Positions 11,743-22,882 of a stretch of 64,000 nucleotides of DNA are shown here, piece after piece. The stretch covers positions 1,612,001-1,676,000 of the forward strand of contig JAHLEZ010000007.1 in NCBI GenBank assembly GCA_020726505.1, read 5' to 3'. Position 1 is the first letter of the stretch. Each line of letters starts with the position of its first letter. This stretch comes from Leptodontidium sp. MPI-SDFR-AT-0119. Its lineage: Eukaryota > Ascomycota > Leotiomycetes > Helotiales > Leptodontidiaceae. Under the pieces are notes generated by a model, which was given only the letters and a program-made list of their open reading frames with translations, was not told the DNA's origin and searched no databases. A program made the position numbers and the translations under genes.

Positions 11743-12653
11743 TCAAAAGTGGCTACAAAAAAGTACCAATACGAATACAGTACTCATGAGAAAGTTGGAA
11801 GCGCTGCTATAGATCATCCTCTCGCTTACTCCAGAGCTTGTATCGGTAGGGTTCGCTGAAGAAGTGATAGTTGGAAACCCTGAAGTGGTGGCAGTTGGGG
11901 TTCGAAACCAGTCCAAGTTCACCCTGTTGCACATATCTTGGTTCTCATCCCGTTGCTCTAACTCCCGTTTTGAGCCGCCAGTATTAGAAGTCAAGGTGAC
12001 ATAGGCACACTGTCTCGTTATCAGTTCTCACTTCCCTGCTGAAAGCCAAGTAAAGCAAAGCATACCTGATCAACTTCCTCCCAGGTATTCCCAGCCCAAT
12101 TCGTATCTCCCCTATACGGTCCCCTCCCCAACATGACTAGAAGCGCAATCGTGATGTTCATCCCCTCCAATAAGCCCACGGCAGTTTCATTCGTCGGCTG
12201 CCTCAACTGGCTCGTCATGTTAAAACCAACAGAACACCTCCAGCCCGTCTGAAACCCTTGCCAGAACTCCATTCTCCTGACCAGATCCCCAAATTTAAAG
12301 AAAGAATCAGACGAGTAATCGGCTTTGTCATCTGTTAGGTACAGATCTAGCCAAAACTTCTCATCGGTCGGATCGGGATTCGGTGAAGCGGTGTTGTTGA
12401 CAAACCCAAAGACAAGCGAGCCCCCGGATATGGGGAAAGGAGTTCGGGTAACATTCAAAGGCGTTGGCTGATTCAGGCAGGAGGTCATGCTATTGGTATA
12501 TCCTGGCTGAATTTCTCCGGCCTTGACCATGTAGCGGTCGCCGATGTCTGTGGTCCAGCGAGGAGGGGAGATGAGGTCCATGTAGGCTGAGGTAGTCCAG
12601 GATGCACATGGCGTCGCTAGTACAAGGACCAGAGTCGTGAATATGAAGATCAT
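11743..12653 (-). CDS. Secreted, probably GPI-anchored protein
   Basis: Unrecognised family. The ATG at 12653 starts a clear signal peptide (MIFIFTTLVLVLATPCAS). The mature part carries several N-glycosylation sequons (NVT, NNT, NMT, NET, NIT) and cysteines. An intron at 12010-12065 (donor GTATGC, branch CTGATAAC, acceptor ACAG) joins EEVDQ to CAYVTLTSN. The tail is Ser/Thr-rich and ends in a hydrophobic segment, SNFLMSTVFVLVLFCSHF, directly before the stop, as expected for GPI attachment. Predicted length is 284 residues. It should sit at the plasma membrane or in the cell wall. It is divergently placed to the FMN dehydrogenase with about 400 bp between starts. Confidence 0.7.
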
Positions 12654-13060
12654 TGGGAAATTTCAACTGGCAGATGGAGAACCTGGCTGGTCCCGGTTCA
12701 ATCCATCCTGTATAAAATGGAAATTGCGGCGCAGCACAGGTCGTCACGTGGCTGCGAGCAGCTCTCCCACAGGGGATCAAATCGGTGGAAGGACTTTGTT
12801 ACCTGCTTCAGTGTGAGTAAAGGCCTTTTGGAGTGAGCAGTCTGGATTGGCAATACAAAGCTCCTGGGTGGATATCGCGTCATCTATTGTACTTTAAGTG
12901 GGATATCTACCCCACTCTTGGCGAGACTCTTGGGTACTTGGGCAACCTAACCTTCATTCATAACCAATCCTTCTTCTTCCATTGGAAATTTTGTATTTCT
13001 GCGGTCTTCAATGGGCGGTCTGTCATTTCCAAGAACTTTACTCCTCTGATCACAACCAGG
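12654..13060. promoter_or_regulatory. Divergent promoter region
   Basis: A 407-bp spacer between the secreted-protein and FMN-dehydrogenase starts. The dehydrogenase frame stays open upstream to 12833 but that extension has no b5-family likeness, so I treat it as leader. Confidence 0.4.
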
Positions 13061-14540
13061 ATGACAACAACAAAGATCTCGGCTGCCGAGATCAACAAGC
13101 ACAAAACAGACGACAATGCTTGGATAGTTCTCAACGGCGTCGTTTGGGATGTCTCTGGATTTGCTTCTAAGCATCCTGGCGGAGCAGATATAATCCAGGA
13201 ACACTATGGTCTGGATGGAAGTGAAGAGTATAACGATATCCATGGTCCAAAGGTGGTTGCGAACTTTCTTGGACCCACCAAGCGAATAGGAGAGGTCGAG
13301 GAGGGAACGGTTCCAAAACCGACCCCAAAACCAACTCAGGAAATGGAGCAAATTAAACCACAGAGACCAGACATCAGCTCTATCGTCAATATCACTCAGT
13401 TCGAAGCTGTTGCAGAGGCCAATCTCCCCTCCAGAGCATGGGGGTATATCTTCGGAGCAACTGAAGATGGCGTAACTCACAAGGCCAACGTGGATTGGTA
13501 CAAGCGAATCATGTTCCGTCCTAGGATTCTGAGAGCTGTTGCTACTGTTGATACCAGTACTCGAATAATGGGACAGAAATACGATCTCCCTTTCTTCATT
13601 GCTCCGACCTCATCGCTCAAGCTATCACACCCAGACGGTGAGCTCGCAACGACCAAAGCAGCTGTGGGCAATGGAGTAGCTCCAATAGTCCAAACCCTGG
13701 GCTCATACTCATTTGAAGAGATCATGGAAGCCATGCCTGCTGGCCATCCATTCTACTTCCAACTCTACTTCTACACAGACCGAGTAGAGACCGAAAAGCT
13801 GCTCAAGGAAGTCGGCAAGCACAAACCACAAGCAATTCTGTTCACCGTCGATCTTCCAGTTATCAGCAAACGAGAATCACCAGCCAGACAATCTCATGTA
13901 TCTTCAAACCATGGAAGTCCCCTACAAGCGGAGCTTGCACCACCACCAGCATCTAATCCGATCGATGCCAATATCGATTGGGAATACATCACCTGGATTA
14001 AAGAACAAAGTGGAGCTCCAATCTTCCTCAAGGGTATCCAGTGTGCAGCTGATGCGCGAAAGGCGTACGAGTATGGATGTGCTGGAATCTATCTTTCGAA
14101 CCATGGAGGAAGGGCTTTGGATACAGCCGTCCCTTCTATCCTTGTGCTCATGGAGCTCCAAGCCACTTGCCCTGAACTTTTGGAGAAAATGGAGGTATTC
14201 ATCGATGGAGGTGTTCGAAGAGGGAGCGATATTCTGAAAGCGATTTGTCTGGGGGCCAGTGGAGTGCTGATTGGTCGTCCATTCCTGTATTCGTTGCAAT
14301 ATGGCGAAGAAGGCGCGAGGAAAGCATTTAGTAGTAAGAAGAACATTCGAACGTCATTTGATGCCGCTGACCAGGTTGTTAGTTCTTCGTGAGGAACTTG
14401 AAATTGCGATGCAACTTGTTGGCATCACGAGCCTCGACCAGGCCCACCCAGGCCTTTTGAACACGGCAGAGATCGATGCATATGTGTACCGCGGAGACGA
14501 TCATCCATGGGCTCGAAAGATTGTACGTAGTAGACTTTAG
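13061..14540 (+). CDS. Cytochrome b5 / FMN-dependent alpha-hydroxyacid dehydrogenase
   Basis: Flavocytochrome b2-type fusion. Residues about 4-80 form a cytochrome b5 domain with the heme ligands in SKHPGGADI and EYNDIHG. The rest is an FMN_dh TIM barrel (PF01070) with PFFIAPTSSLKLSHPDGE, FYFQLYFYTD, LSNHGGRALD (catalytic His and substrate Arg) and IDGGVRRGSDILKA. The frame appears to end at 14392, but an intron at 14334-14382 (donor GTAAGA, branch GCTGACC, acceptor TTAG) restores KAFSILREELEIAMQLVGI and the true C terminus. Total 476 residues. I chose the ATG at 13061 (MTTTKISAAEI) because it precedes the b5 domain directly. With that start there is no mitochondrial presequence, unlike yeast Cyb2, so it may be cytosolic. 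The substrate is an L-2-hydroxyacid, not necessarily lactate. Confidence 0.88.
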
Positions 14541-15503
14541 ATTTGTAGAGGCTGGCAGATTGTGGCTAGATGCATGGAAGTTTCGGCGAGTTGGCTGGGA
14601 CGCTGGTGGTTTGAAAGTCCATGTCAAGGTAATATATTACTGACATTGTGCATGGTATTTGATCTTTTTCCTAGGCCGGTTTTATTTCGCTTTTCCTGGC
14701 CCAGCAAGATCTTGTTGTTTGATAGAAAAATAAGCGAAGTGAGGCTATTCACACAGCGCCGACAACCACAGAAAGTCAAGTAGATTATCGTCCAGAGCTG
14801 AGGGAAAGAATTGAAAAATGTGAGCAACTAAATCATTGGACATCTTGGATGGTCACTAATCATTAATTATAAGCTGTCTTATTGAATTAAAATATCAGCT
14901 GATTGAGATCAGGACCTTCTTTGGACCTCTCAAAGTTTTGTTGCACATCTCAAGGACGACCCTAAACCAAACCATCGGGATTCCAGGGATGTCGATGTCT
15001 GCGATTTGTTCGCTTAATCCCAAAGGGGCGTAAAGCTTCTGCAGGAAATTCTAAGTGGCGTCTCGACATGCAACAAACCCCACGACCGGTGCCAGCATGC
15101 ATCAGGTGATAATTCCTCAAATATTCTCTATACTGCTCAGTGATCGCTTCAAAGTGTTTGGAATGATATTCAATTCATCTTTCCCTACTGGGCAAGAAGC
15201 GTACAGCAAACTTTTGAAAAATGTTCAGCTCCCTGTTCTTGCCGTCCAATCAAGTCAGCCGACTCAGCCACTCCGTCTCATGATTTTCAGCTACAAACGG
15301 ACAGGGCTGATTCTAGAGCTTCTAATCCGAGCTTCTGCATACGCCTCAATTCCTGTGACATTCCAGCCATTTTAAAACGCTCCTCGCTATATATCAGCAA
15401 CTTACCCTCCGAGATGTGTTCAAAGACTTCCACCTGAGCAAAACCCATCGAAACGGGGACACGATAATTATTTATCTCTCAATTACAAATCATAAAAGAC
15501 AAA
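14541..15503. other. Intergenic, no gene seen
   Basis: About 960 bp. An open stretch at 15055-15375 begins with a non-ATG codon and resembles nothing known to me. A TATATAT tract at 15388-15394, 110 bp before the GFA start, could be a TATA element. Confidence 0.4.
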
Positions 15504-16002
15504 ATGCCAAAGGGAAGCTGCTGGTGTAAAACCGTTACCTATGAGTTCTCTGCTGAGCCGGCCATGAAGGTAAATCCGCCCACACCTAATTTCCAGTCTC
15601 CATCTATTGACTGACAATCTACAGGTCGTCTGCCACTGTCTCTCCTGCCAGAAGATCTCCGGATCAGCCTTCACATCCAACATCTTCGTTCCCAAAGCCT
15701 CTCTACAAATCACATCCGGCTCAGCAAAGTTGAAGAAATACGTTCAGCCCCACGAAACTGGTCTCGCAATCACCCTCATGTTCTGCAGTAACTGCTCCAC
15801 TGCGCTCTACAAACATGGAGGAAGCGAGAAATACGAGGACTATTATGTGGTACAGGCGGGTACCATTGATGCGGAAGATAGGGAGGGGGGAAAGACTATG
15901 GGAATCGATGTCATTGTTCCAGATGAGGAGTATTGGACCAAATTCAGGGCGTGCTGGCTAGGCCCTGTGACAGGTCTGAAGCAATTTGAGGAATTTGCTT
16001 GA
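15504..16002 (+). CDS. GFA/CENP-V domain protein
   Basis: A small zinc protein of the GFA family (PF04828), named after glutathione-dependent formaldehyde-activating enzyme. Most fungal members are of unknown activity. The ATG at 15504 starts MPKGSCWCKTVTYEF. A 55-nt intron (15570-15624; donor GTAAAT, branch ACTGAC, acceptor ACAG) joins it to VVCHCLSCQKISGS. Cys clusters CWC, CHCLSC and CSNC, the zinc ligands of the family, are all intact. Length is 147 residues, normal. It lies head-to-head in opposite sense with the DAPG-hydrolase-like gene: their 3' ends are only about 125 bp apart. Confidence 0.88.
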
Positions 16003-16126
16003 TGGGGAGGACAAACAAGCCTGTTATTCGAACCTTCAAATTTGGCTTTCCAAGTTACAGCAACTCCAAAGTCTACGAAGTATCAGGCTAGTATTTTTGT
16101 ATTGTGTTACTCCTCTTGAACTTTCC

Positions 16127-16822
16127 TCACAATTTCTCTACCCCCTTCTTTCCATACTTCTCATACAACCCAGGCAAGATACCCGCTAGAATCGCCATCT
16201 CCTCAGTCGCATGCCTACACAACCCCTCCGGCAAGAAACCCGGGACCGCATTCCTCCTCACCTCCGGATCCATCACACCCTCAATATCCCCTAACCAAAA
16301 CCGACTTCTCATCCTGACACCAATCTTCTCCCCCTTAACCAAGTGAATCAGATGTCCCGTACGCAGCACCTCCCCCGTCTCATCACTCCAATTCCCCGTC
16401 CTCCCACAAACAGCAAGTTCATACCCCGTCTTCTTAAACTCCTCCTCCCACCCATCGCCAAAATACACTCCCGGATCCAGGAACGAGATCTTCAACTTAG
16501 CGAGATGTCCGCCGATGTACTCGTGGACGAGGTGGTGGCCCCCGATGTATGTCGAGGTGTTGTCACGGGGTCCTTCCCATGAGGAGTAGACGTGGTCTAG
16601 AGGGTGCCAGAGTTTATACTGGTCGGTGGTGTGGATCCAGCCGAACCACCATTTGATCATCTCGCTGGTGCAATTCGGCATATATGTTGAGACGGCGACG
16701 TGGTACATCCCATCTGAGGTTTGGGCGTAGCCTGTTTCTACGGGTGGGTATGGTGTGTTGAGGAGGAGGAGTTTGGCGTCCTTGAGAAGGAGGGGAAACG
16801 TTGCTGTTTGATCTGATGACAT
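16127..16822 (-). CDS. DAPG hydrolase (PhlG/phloretin hydrolase) family protein
   Basis: Resembles the DAPG_hydrolase/PhlG family (PF18089), which cleaves the aryl-acyl C-C bond of acylphloroglucinols such as 2,4-diacetylphloroglucinol or phloretin using a zinc ion. Single exon of 231 residues, slightly shorter than bacterial PhlG. Family hallmarks seen are MPNCTSEMIKWWFGWIHTTD with YKLWHPLDH, then GGHHLVHEYIG, and a C-terminal LCRHATEEMAILAGILPGLY whose His...Glu pair is a plausible metal site. No signal peptide, so intracellular. The neighbours (aromatic hydroxylase, regulator, transporter) fit a phenolic degradation or detoxification role, which is inference. Confidence 0.75.
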   Translation of the reverse strand: MSSDQTATFPLLLKDAKLLLLNTPYPPVETGYAQTSDGMYHVAVSTYMPNCTSEMIKWWFGWIHTTDQYKLWHPLDHVYSSWEGPRDNTSTYIGGHHLVHEYIGGHLAKLKISFLDPGVYFGDGWEEEFKKTGYELAVCGRTGNWSDETGEVLRTGHLIHLVKGEKIGVRMRSRFWLGDIEGVMDPEVRRNAVPGFLPEGLCRHATEEMAILAGILPGLYEKYGKKGVEKL

Positions 16823-17219
16823 GGTGACTTGGATTTGAATGGTTTTGGGGACGTGTTTTGGATGATGAAAGTGGTGGTGTCCTGAGCTGTTTTATAGAAG
16901 GATCATCTTTGTATCGGCGTCAATGTTGAGGCCGAGACTGAATTCCTATTTACTTGTGATAGTGCTAATTTCTTGAAGATGGAAGAGATTGAAACAAACG
17001 CAACAGTCGACTGGGCTGGTTGCGGGGGAAGAGGGGTCAAGTGGGGAAGTGGAGGTGGGGAAGCTGTCAAGACCACATTTGCCGATGGGGATGCAAATTG
17101 ACAAACAATTATATTCGAGATCTCAGAAGAAGCTGTACAGTATACTAAATTTCAAATACTACATATAGCAGATTATATCATCTGCGGTATCGGACTACTG
17201 AAGTACTCCCAGACCCGTC
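16823..17219. other. Intergenic
   Basis: About 400 bp carrying the promoter of the DAPG-hydrolase-like gene and the 3' end of the transporter pseudogene. Nothing else seen. Confidence 0.4.
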
Positions 17220-19083
17220 TTACTCGAGTCCCACCTTCTTCATCAGATTCGCATTGTGAATCCACATCCTGAAAGACTTGCCCTTGAAGTAGAAAATAAT
17301 AGTCGTCAAGTAAACAGCAACATTGACAGCCGCAATGGTCATAAAGACAACAGCAATCCCATCAGAAGCGATCCAGTCGTTGATCACCCAGGTCCAAATC
17401 CAGGCTATGAGTGACTTGAGGCAGGAAATAGTCACCATAAGTTCACCAGAGAGCTGCTTCTGTTAGTAGATGCATCAAGATTCTGGGGTGGAATAGTATA
17501 CCTCTTTGTGACAATCAAGAGAATACGCCATAGCCAATGTAGCTCCCATCTGTGCTCCGGCCGAAAGAACTCCAAACCCAACGATCGGGCCAGCCCAGTG
17601 GGTATGTGCCTGGTATGTCAAGGCTGCAATCAAAGCTCCAACAAAAGTTAGGACAACGGCGATAGCACAGGTTGGTAAACGCATTTCTGGCTCACGAATA
17701 CCACGATTCTTCTTGGTTGCCCAATTCGCAATGTTGTCTGCCAAGGGGCCACACAGGTAGGTTCCAACCAGCGAGCCAATGAATGGCGAGATGAAAATGA
17801 GGCCTTGAGCTCCAGAGTTGAATAGATATGGACTGAGAACCTTGTCAGCGGAGCTCAGGCATTGGACAATGGGACTTACGGAGGTGCAAAAAGCTGTGCA
17901 ACAGAAGCACCAAGAATAACGTTCCATCCCAGCGACATTCCATAGACGATAGAAGACCATAACACAGTTGGATAAGTCATGAGAACAAAAGGGCGAAGGA
18001 ATGTCTTCCTCAGACTGACACTGTGGTCAGTGACTGGGCAGAATGCCAGGCTCTGTAGATATGACTTCTTCGAAACTTGTGATTGGACCGAGCCTCCATC
18101 GTTGGACGCTCTCTCAAAGTGCGTAAACTCTGTCTTGCTGTTGCCGGTTTCAACCTTCTCATCCGAGGAAAGGCGAGAAGGTTGTATTTGAGGTCTAGCC
18201 CCAATGAACTTAGTCTCCGGCATGGCAAAGATCAGGGTAATCTGATTGATAAATATCGAGATGGCAACAATAAAGAAAGCCCAACGCATGCTCAGCGTTT
18301 GGATGATGAATGCCGAGACCAGAGGTCCAATCTCGTTCCCCCCAACACTCCTAGGCCGTAGATAGATATCTTCTCGCCCCTCTCATGTAGGTAGAAAATA
18401 TCAGTCACAGTGCTAGGAACGATTGCTTCGATCGGAGCTTCGAAAAGGCCAAGGAAAGCTCGACCGATGATGAATGGTACATAGGTCGTCTCGGAGGCAA
18501 TTGCCAGCCAAATGCAAGCAACTCCCATCAAGAAATTCGAGAGCAGGTAGACCGGGCGTCGTCCATACTTGACAGCAAGTGGCCTGGATAGAAGTTAACT
18601 AACAGTCATATCTGGAAGAAGCAAAAAGGGATACTGACATCCAGAGCAGATTGCCAAAACCCTGGCAGATCAAAGTTGCACCATTTGCGTACGTGAGATA
18701 CGTGAGCGACTTGCCAAAGAACTCCGACAGCTGAATCATCCCTGTAGAAATCAGCTTTATACACTTGCTTAAAAATATCAACACTTACCTCCTGCCATCA
18801 TGGGACCAGTTACGGCTCCATTGAAAGCGTACGCAACACCATTCATCAATACTGTCCATTTCCAAGGAGTCGACCAGCAGAGGGGGTCATTAGGATCGGT
18901 AAGAGATGGCTATGGGACAAGAAGTATATGCCCATCACCAGTTTTTGCGTGTTGAAGTGTGTGCAACTATTGGCCTGAAGTTCCTGGTCCATCGTCGTCC
19001 ATTAAGATTTCGGTTCCTGGGGCATTGGCAAAGACTGGTTCGATCAGGTCCCCTGACTCTGCTCTGTTGGTTCGGTCTGCCAT
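17220..19083 (-). pseudogene. MFS transporter (DHA1-like), disrupted
   Basis: A 12-span major facilitator protein. The ATG at 19083 begins MADRTNRAES. The N-terminal cytosolic part contains two in-frame TAG codons: 18967-18969 and 18910-18912. The second lies inside a segment reading HILLVP*PSLTDPNDPL, where family members have Gln. Exons with good GTAAGT-type introns follow, giving PLAVKYGRRPVYLLS and GRAFLGLFEAPIEAIVPSTV. At about 18337 a run of six G is one base short, shifting the frame between YGLGVLGG and NEIGPLVSAFIIQTLS. The second half (PETKFIGARP, LCGPLADNIANWATKKNRG, to MKKVGLE) is open. With two stops and a frameshift it cannot make a full protein, unless the assembly is wrong. 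It would have been a drug or small-molecule exporter or importer. Confidence 0.75.
18910..18969 (-). other. Two CAG-to-TAG style nonsense codons
   Basis: TAG at 18967-18969 and 18910-18912 in the transporter frame. Each differs from a Gln codon CAG by one C-to-T change in CpA context. No intron that preserves the downstream frame removes them. Confidence 0.6.
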
Positions 19084-19372
19084 GTTGGTGTAGCGATATC
19101 AGAAGTATGAAGGATAGATAAACGAATTACGATACACAAGATCGAATTGCATCTTCAAGCTTGAAGGATATACTCGCTTTATGATCTACGTTTCCCCAGA
19201 TCTAGATCGTTGGATTGCGGGGGATTTGGTGGCTGACTTCCCCACACATCTTCCCCACAAACTCCAAGTCACTTCTGTATCATGGCCCAAAGCTTGTTTC
19301 GTTACGGGTCATTAGTATCCCCGCTCATGAGGAGACGGTGAAAGATTTGAGTCCGAGAAGAAATCCATAAAC

Positions 19373-21915
19373 TTAAATCGATATCGGGTGGCGCTCGTTG
19401 GCAATCGAAATCCATCTGTTGAGGATCCTATCCATCTCGTGTGACACTCCCCACCTAGAGGATATGGAGTTGAGGTTGATCTGTAGCGAATTGAGTTCGT
19501 ACATTAGACTTTTCGTTGCTGAATCGGGCGTTATTCGTGAGTATCTGCAGCTCAAAAAGCGGTTCATGTCGAGAGTAGCGGCATCAGGACTGTTGGTTTG
19601 AGAATCCAGATCGTTCTTCCAAACATTTTCCCACCTGTAGCTTCTTGGTGTTGTGATGGAGGGGAATCCAGCAATCGACCGGGCACTGTAGATAGTAGAG
19701 ACTGCAAATATAGCGGCTGGGATATCTGGTCGACAAGTCAGCGATTGTCAGAATAGGGAGCTCGGACAAAGGGATCCACGAAGGTCTTGGGCTATTGGGC
19801 AACTATGAACTCCCCACCACTTACGGATAGCATGAGCTCGACTAAACGGCATCTTCTCAACAATTTCCTGTATTGCCAAAGCATGCAAAGCAGCCCGCAT
19901 ACCGTTCACGCTTTGGGACCAGACTCCAAGGTCAAGATTACCAATATCCTCTTTGCTAATACCGTGCAGATTTTGGGTAATACCAAAGGAGGCGCACAAT
20001 TTTCTACACAATGCTGTGGTTGGTGTTGCTAAGTCGAGAAATATTGCGTGCCACCTTATGAGCAGCTCCAATTGGTCGACAGATGGGGTCGACGTCTCCA
20101 AGTGTTCTTTATAGATGCGAATGAGTGCCGCTGAAATCTCATTCTTTCGTGGAGTTCCAACAGCAACCTCTCCATCGGCTTCCTGAAGATCTGCCGAAAG
20201 AGATTGCAATCCCTCAAGCAACACTCGTAGTGTGAATTTAGAGAGCACGAGGCTATTTGGAGCAGATCCATAGAATACTTTGTTGAACAGCTCGCGAAAA
20301 GATATACGGTCTTCACCTGATTCTTGCATCTCTTTGATCCACTCATCAGCAGTACATGCATCAAATGCAGAGTCTGATGACGGCATGAGCAAAGGATTGG
20401 TAACGTGCCGGGCACAAGCAGCATATCCCGAGAACCTACGGGCGTTGATGTTAGCCTCCATACGAAGTTGTAGAACACAGAGGCACGTAGAGCAGGCAAC
20501 AATTGGCAAAGACAAAAGGGTGATACTTACTGAGAGATGTGTCCGTCTAAAACATAATGACCTAGAACTCCTCGATTTTGCACTTCTCGGGCGGCCCATA
20601 ATTTCCAAGCTTCAACCTTTTCCTCCTCCGGGGCCAGTAGAGATGGCACAAGAAATGGAGATCGGTCAACATTAAACATGCCACACTGTCTTGCCCAGTA
20701 AAACCCAAGGCCATGAAAGGTTTGACTCGTCATCCGAAGGCTTTCGTTTTTCGACATGAGTGCACTGTCAATAGCGTTGTGATTAGTGTTGCCCTGTCGA
20801 GTAAAAGTCCGAAGTGTCAAACAGGGGGCAGCTCCCAGATACTTCGAATGGGGGACAAATGAGGGAAAACCAACTATGTTTGGCCCAATACAGCTGTGAG
20901 TACCAACTGGACTCCCTCACACGAATCTCTTGGTCCTTTTGTAGCCATCAAATGTTTCCAGTTTGTGGCAACAGCTATATGTGCCAATCGCCACAAAGCC
21001 TCACCCTTCGGTACAGCATCCTTTGCACCCACGAAAAGAGATCCGAGAGCCATTATATTCAACAGCAGCGGATGGCTGGATTCTTTGACTACAAACGTTG
21101 ACTTGTGCAATACTGGAAATGAAGGAATGAACTTGTCAAAGAAGACGTGCAGGCAAGTGTCTAGGAATGAAGAAGTAATCCCCGTGTTCATTATCTCAGA
21201 TGTCAGATTCGAAGAGAGAACTGAAATAAGTCTGCTCATCTGCTGCATAGCTTGATGTCCTTGACCACTTTGGCTGTCGTCTTCGATGGGTGGTATGACT
21301 GATCCCGGACTCCCAAAGTTTGGTTGAGATTGAGCGACTGGCAGCGTAACAGGCCAAGTACTACTGAGATCTGAAGTCAAAAATGCGAGCATGTCATCGG
21401 TATCGGACCACGTTGGGAATTGTATGCTGCTGGATGGTTGGAACTGATGCTGGCCACCAATATAGGACTCATCTGGCGGCACCGAGACCCCTACGGAGGC
21501 AGCTGGGCTGAAGTCCATTGTGATTTCGCTTCTGGCTTGACCGTTGGATGGGGATTGCATTGGTGCAGCATTTTCTGTGGCGGTCGAGCCATTTCGAATG
21601 CCATGCAGCTTTCTGTGTCTCACAAGGACATCTTGTCTACCAAATTCTTTTGAGCACTCGGGACAAATGAATGGCTTGTGTTTTGAGTCTGGCAGTGTCA
21701 GCTGGTGTGTTTACATACAACGAATTAGGTTCCTCACGACTTCTTTCATGTCTCTGATTTGTTCTGATTAGCAGAGTTAAGGTTTACAGTTAGAGATAAC
21801 ATACCGCAAGGTGTTCAGCCTTCGTGAAGCCGCGCTGGCAGGTTTTACATCGGAATCTTTTGGTTGACTCTGTCCCGGGGCTCTGGACATGAGAACCCGA
21901 GCTATTCGCACTCAT
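19373..21915 (-). CDS. C2H2 zinc finger plus fungal-specific transcription factor domain
   Basis: A nuclear regulator with two N-terminal C2H2 fingers, assembled from three small exons: FRCKTCQRGFTKAEHLARH and FICPECSKEFGRQDVLVRH, followed by RKLHG. A Ser/Pro/Gln-rich linker leads to a fungal_trans domain (PF04082) with LDTCLHVFFDKFIPSFPVLH and ALGSLFVGAKDAVPKGEALW. Later introns (20.8 kb, 20.5 kb and 19.8 kb) all have good branch and acceptor sites and restore typical strings such as LGQTYALMSKNESLRMTSQT and HAIHIPAAIFAVSTIYSA. The frame ends at 19373. About 700 residues with no disruption in my model. It is divergent from the FAD hydroxylase and adjacent to the transporter, so it is the likely local regulator of the 13-25 kb set. 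Confidence 0.82.
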
Positions 21916-22882
21916 TCTGGTGACCGTCTCTAATATCACTCAGAAATTTCAAGGATAATGTTGGGGTTGGGGATATTGCTGGAGATCAACGAGGCCTTGA
22001 TCGTCACAGAGGTGATGTTGGCCGTTTGCTCGACTAGAACGCCATGTGAAGAAGTACTCGATAGCAAACAAGTGCACTTGTGAAGTGGTTCCTCCACACA
22101 GGGAGCCTCCAATCGTGGTTGTCGATTCGAAGAGCTGTGCTAGGTTGGCTGCTTAGAGAAAGCTGGATCGCGGGGTCTGGGGGCGGTCACGTTACGTGCA
22201 CGTGCTGGGGTTCAAAAGTATGTCTTCCTCGGTTACTTGAAGGCTGTGTTTGTTTCTTTGGGGTAAGATATTTGCCCTAGACTGAATAGAGATGCTACAT
22301 GTTGTGTAGGAATGCCAAATTGCTAACGGACTCACAGTCCGCACTTTCGGTGTCCCAGAGCCAGTGAAAATGGCTCGGGGACCTTCCTATCAAGCAGCAT
22401 TCGCCGTCTGGTGTTCCCCCCCCAAAGGCCAGACTCTGCCTCGAATTGAACCCAGCAGCCCTTCGCTCTGACTTTCAGCCGAGCCTTTTCAATCGCTCTC
22501 TAACCTTCCTTTCGATCTTCATGGTGGGGATTTATTCCCCTCATTTCCCCACATACAAGTACGCATATTACCACTTCCCCTCAAGGAATCTTGGAACACT
22601 TCCCACATCCGATTCCCCACCTCAATGGATATTGTCTCCCACTTGAAGTGGTGCCAACCCAAACGCTGTCTGTCGAATCTCCCCACAGACCTGCGGTGTA
22701 TTCCATGTTGCAATGCCGAAATCAATTCTCCAAGGTCTAGGCCTCCCCGAGCGAACTTTATGAAATACGCCTTATTAGGATGTTGAACCTCCGTTCTTTT
22801 GTAGAACTTCTTGCTTCTCATCAAGAACGCAGGAGAACTCATTTCAATCAACACCTACCATTGATCTCTCATCTTCAAGACA
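21916..22882. promoter_or_regulatory. Divergent promoter of regulator and FAD hydroxylase
   Basis: A 967-bp spacer between the starts of the C2H2 regulator and the FAD monooxygenase. C- and T-rich near the hydroxylase (22370-22640). No obvious palindromic operator noted. Confidence 0.4.

Noticed and set aside
12947..13480. 177-codon minus-strand frame
   Set aside because: Antisense to the cytochrome b5 domain of the FMN dehydrogenase, which has clear motifs.
15055..15375. 106-codon plus-strand frame between the FMN dehydrogenase and GFA genes
   Set aside because: Starts with a non-ATG codon, with no motif and no splice context.
18911..18969. Intron removing the two transporter stops
   Set aside because: The only GT-AG pair I found spanning them is 58 nt and would shift the downstream frame (PSLTDPNDPL).
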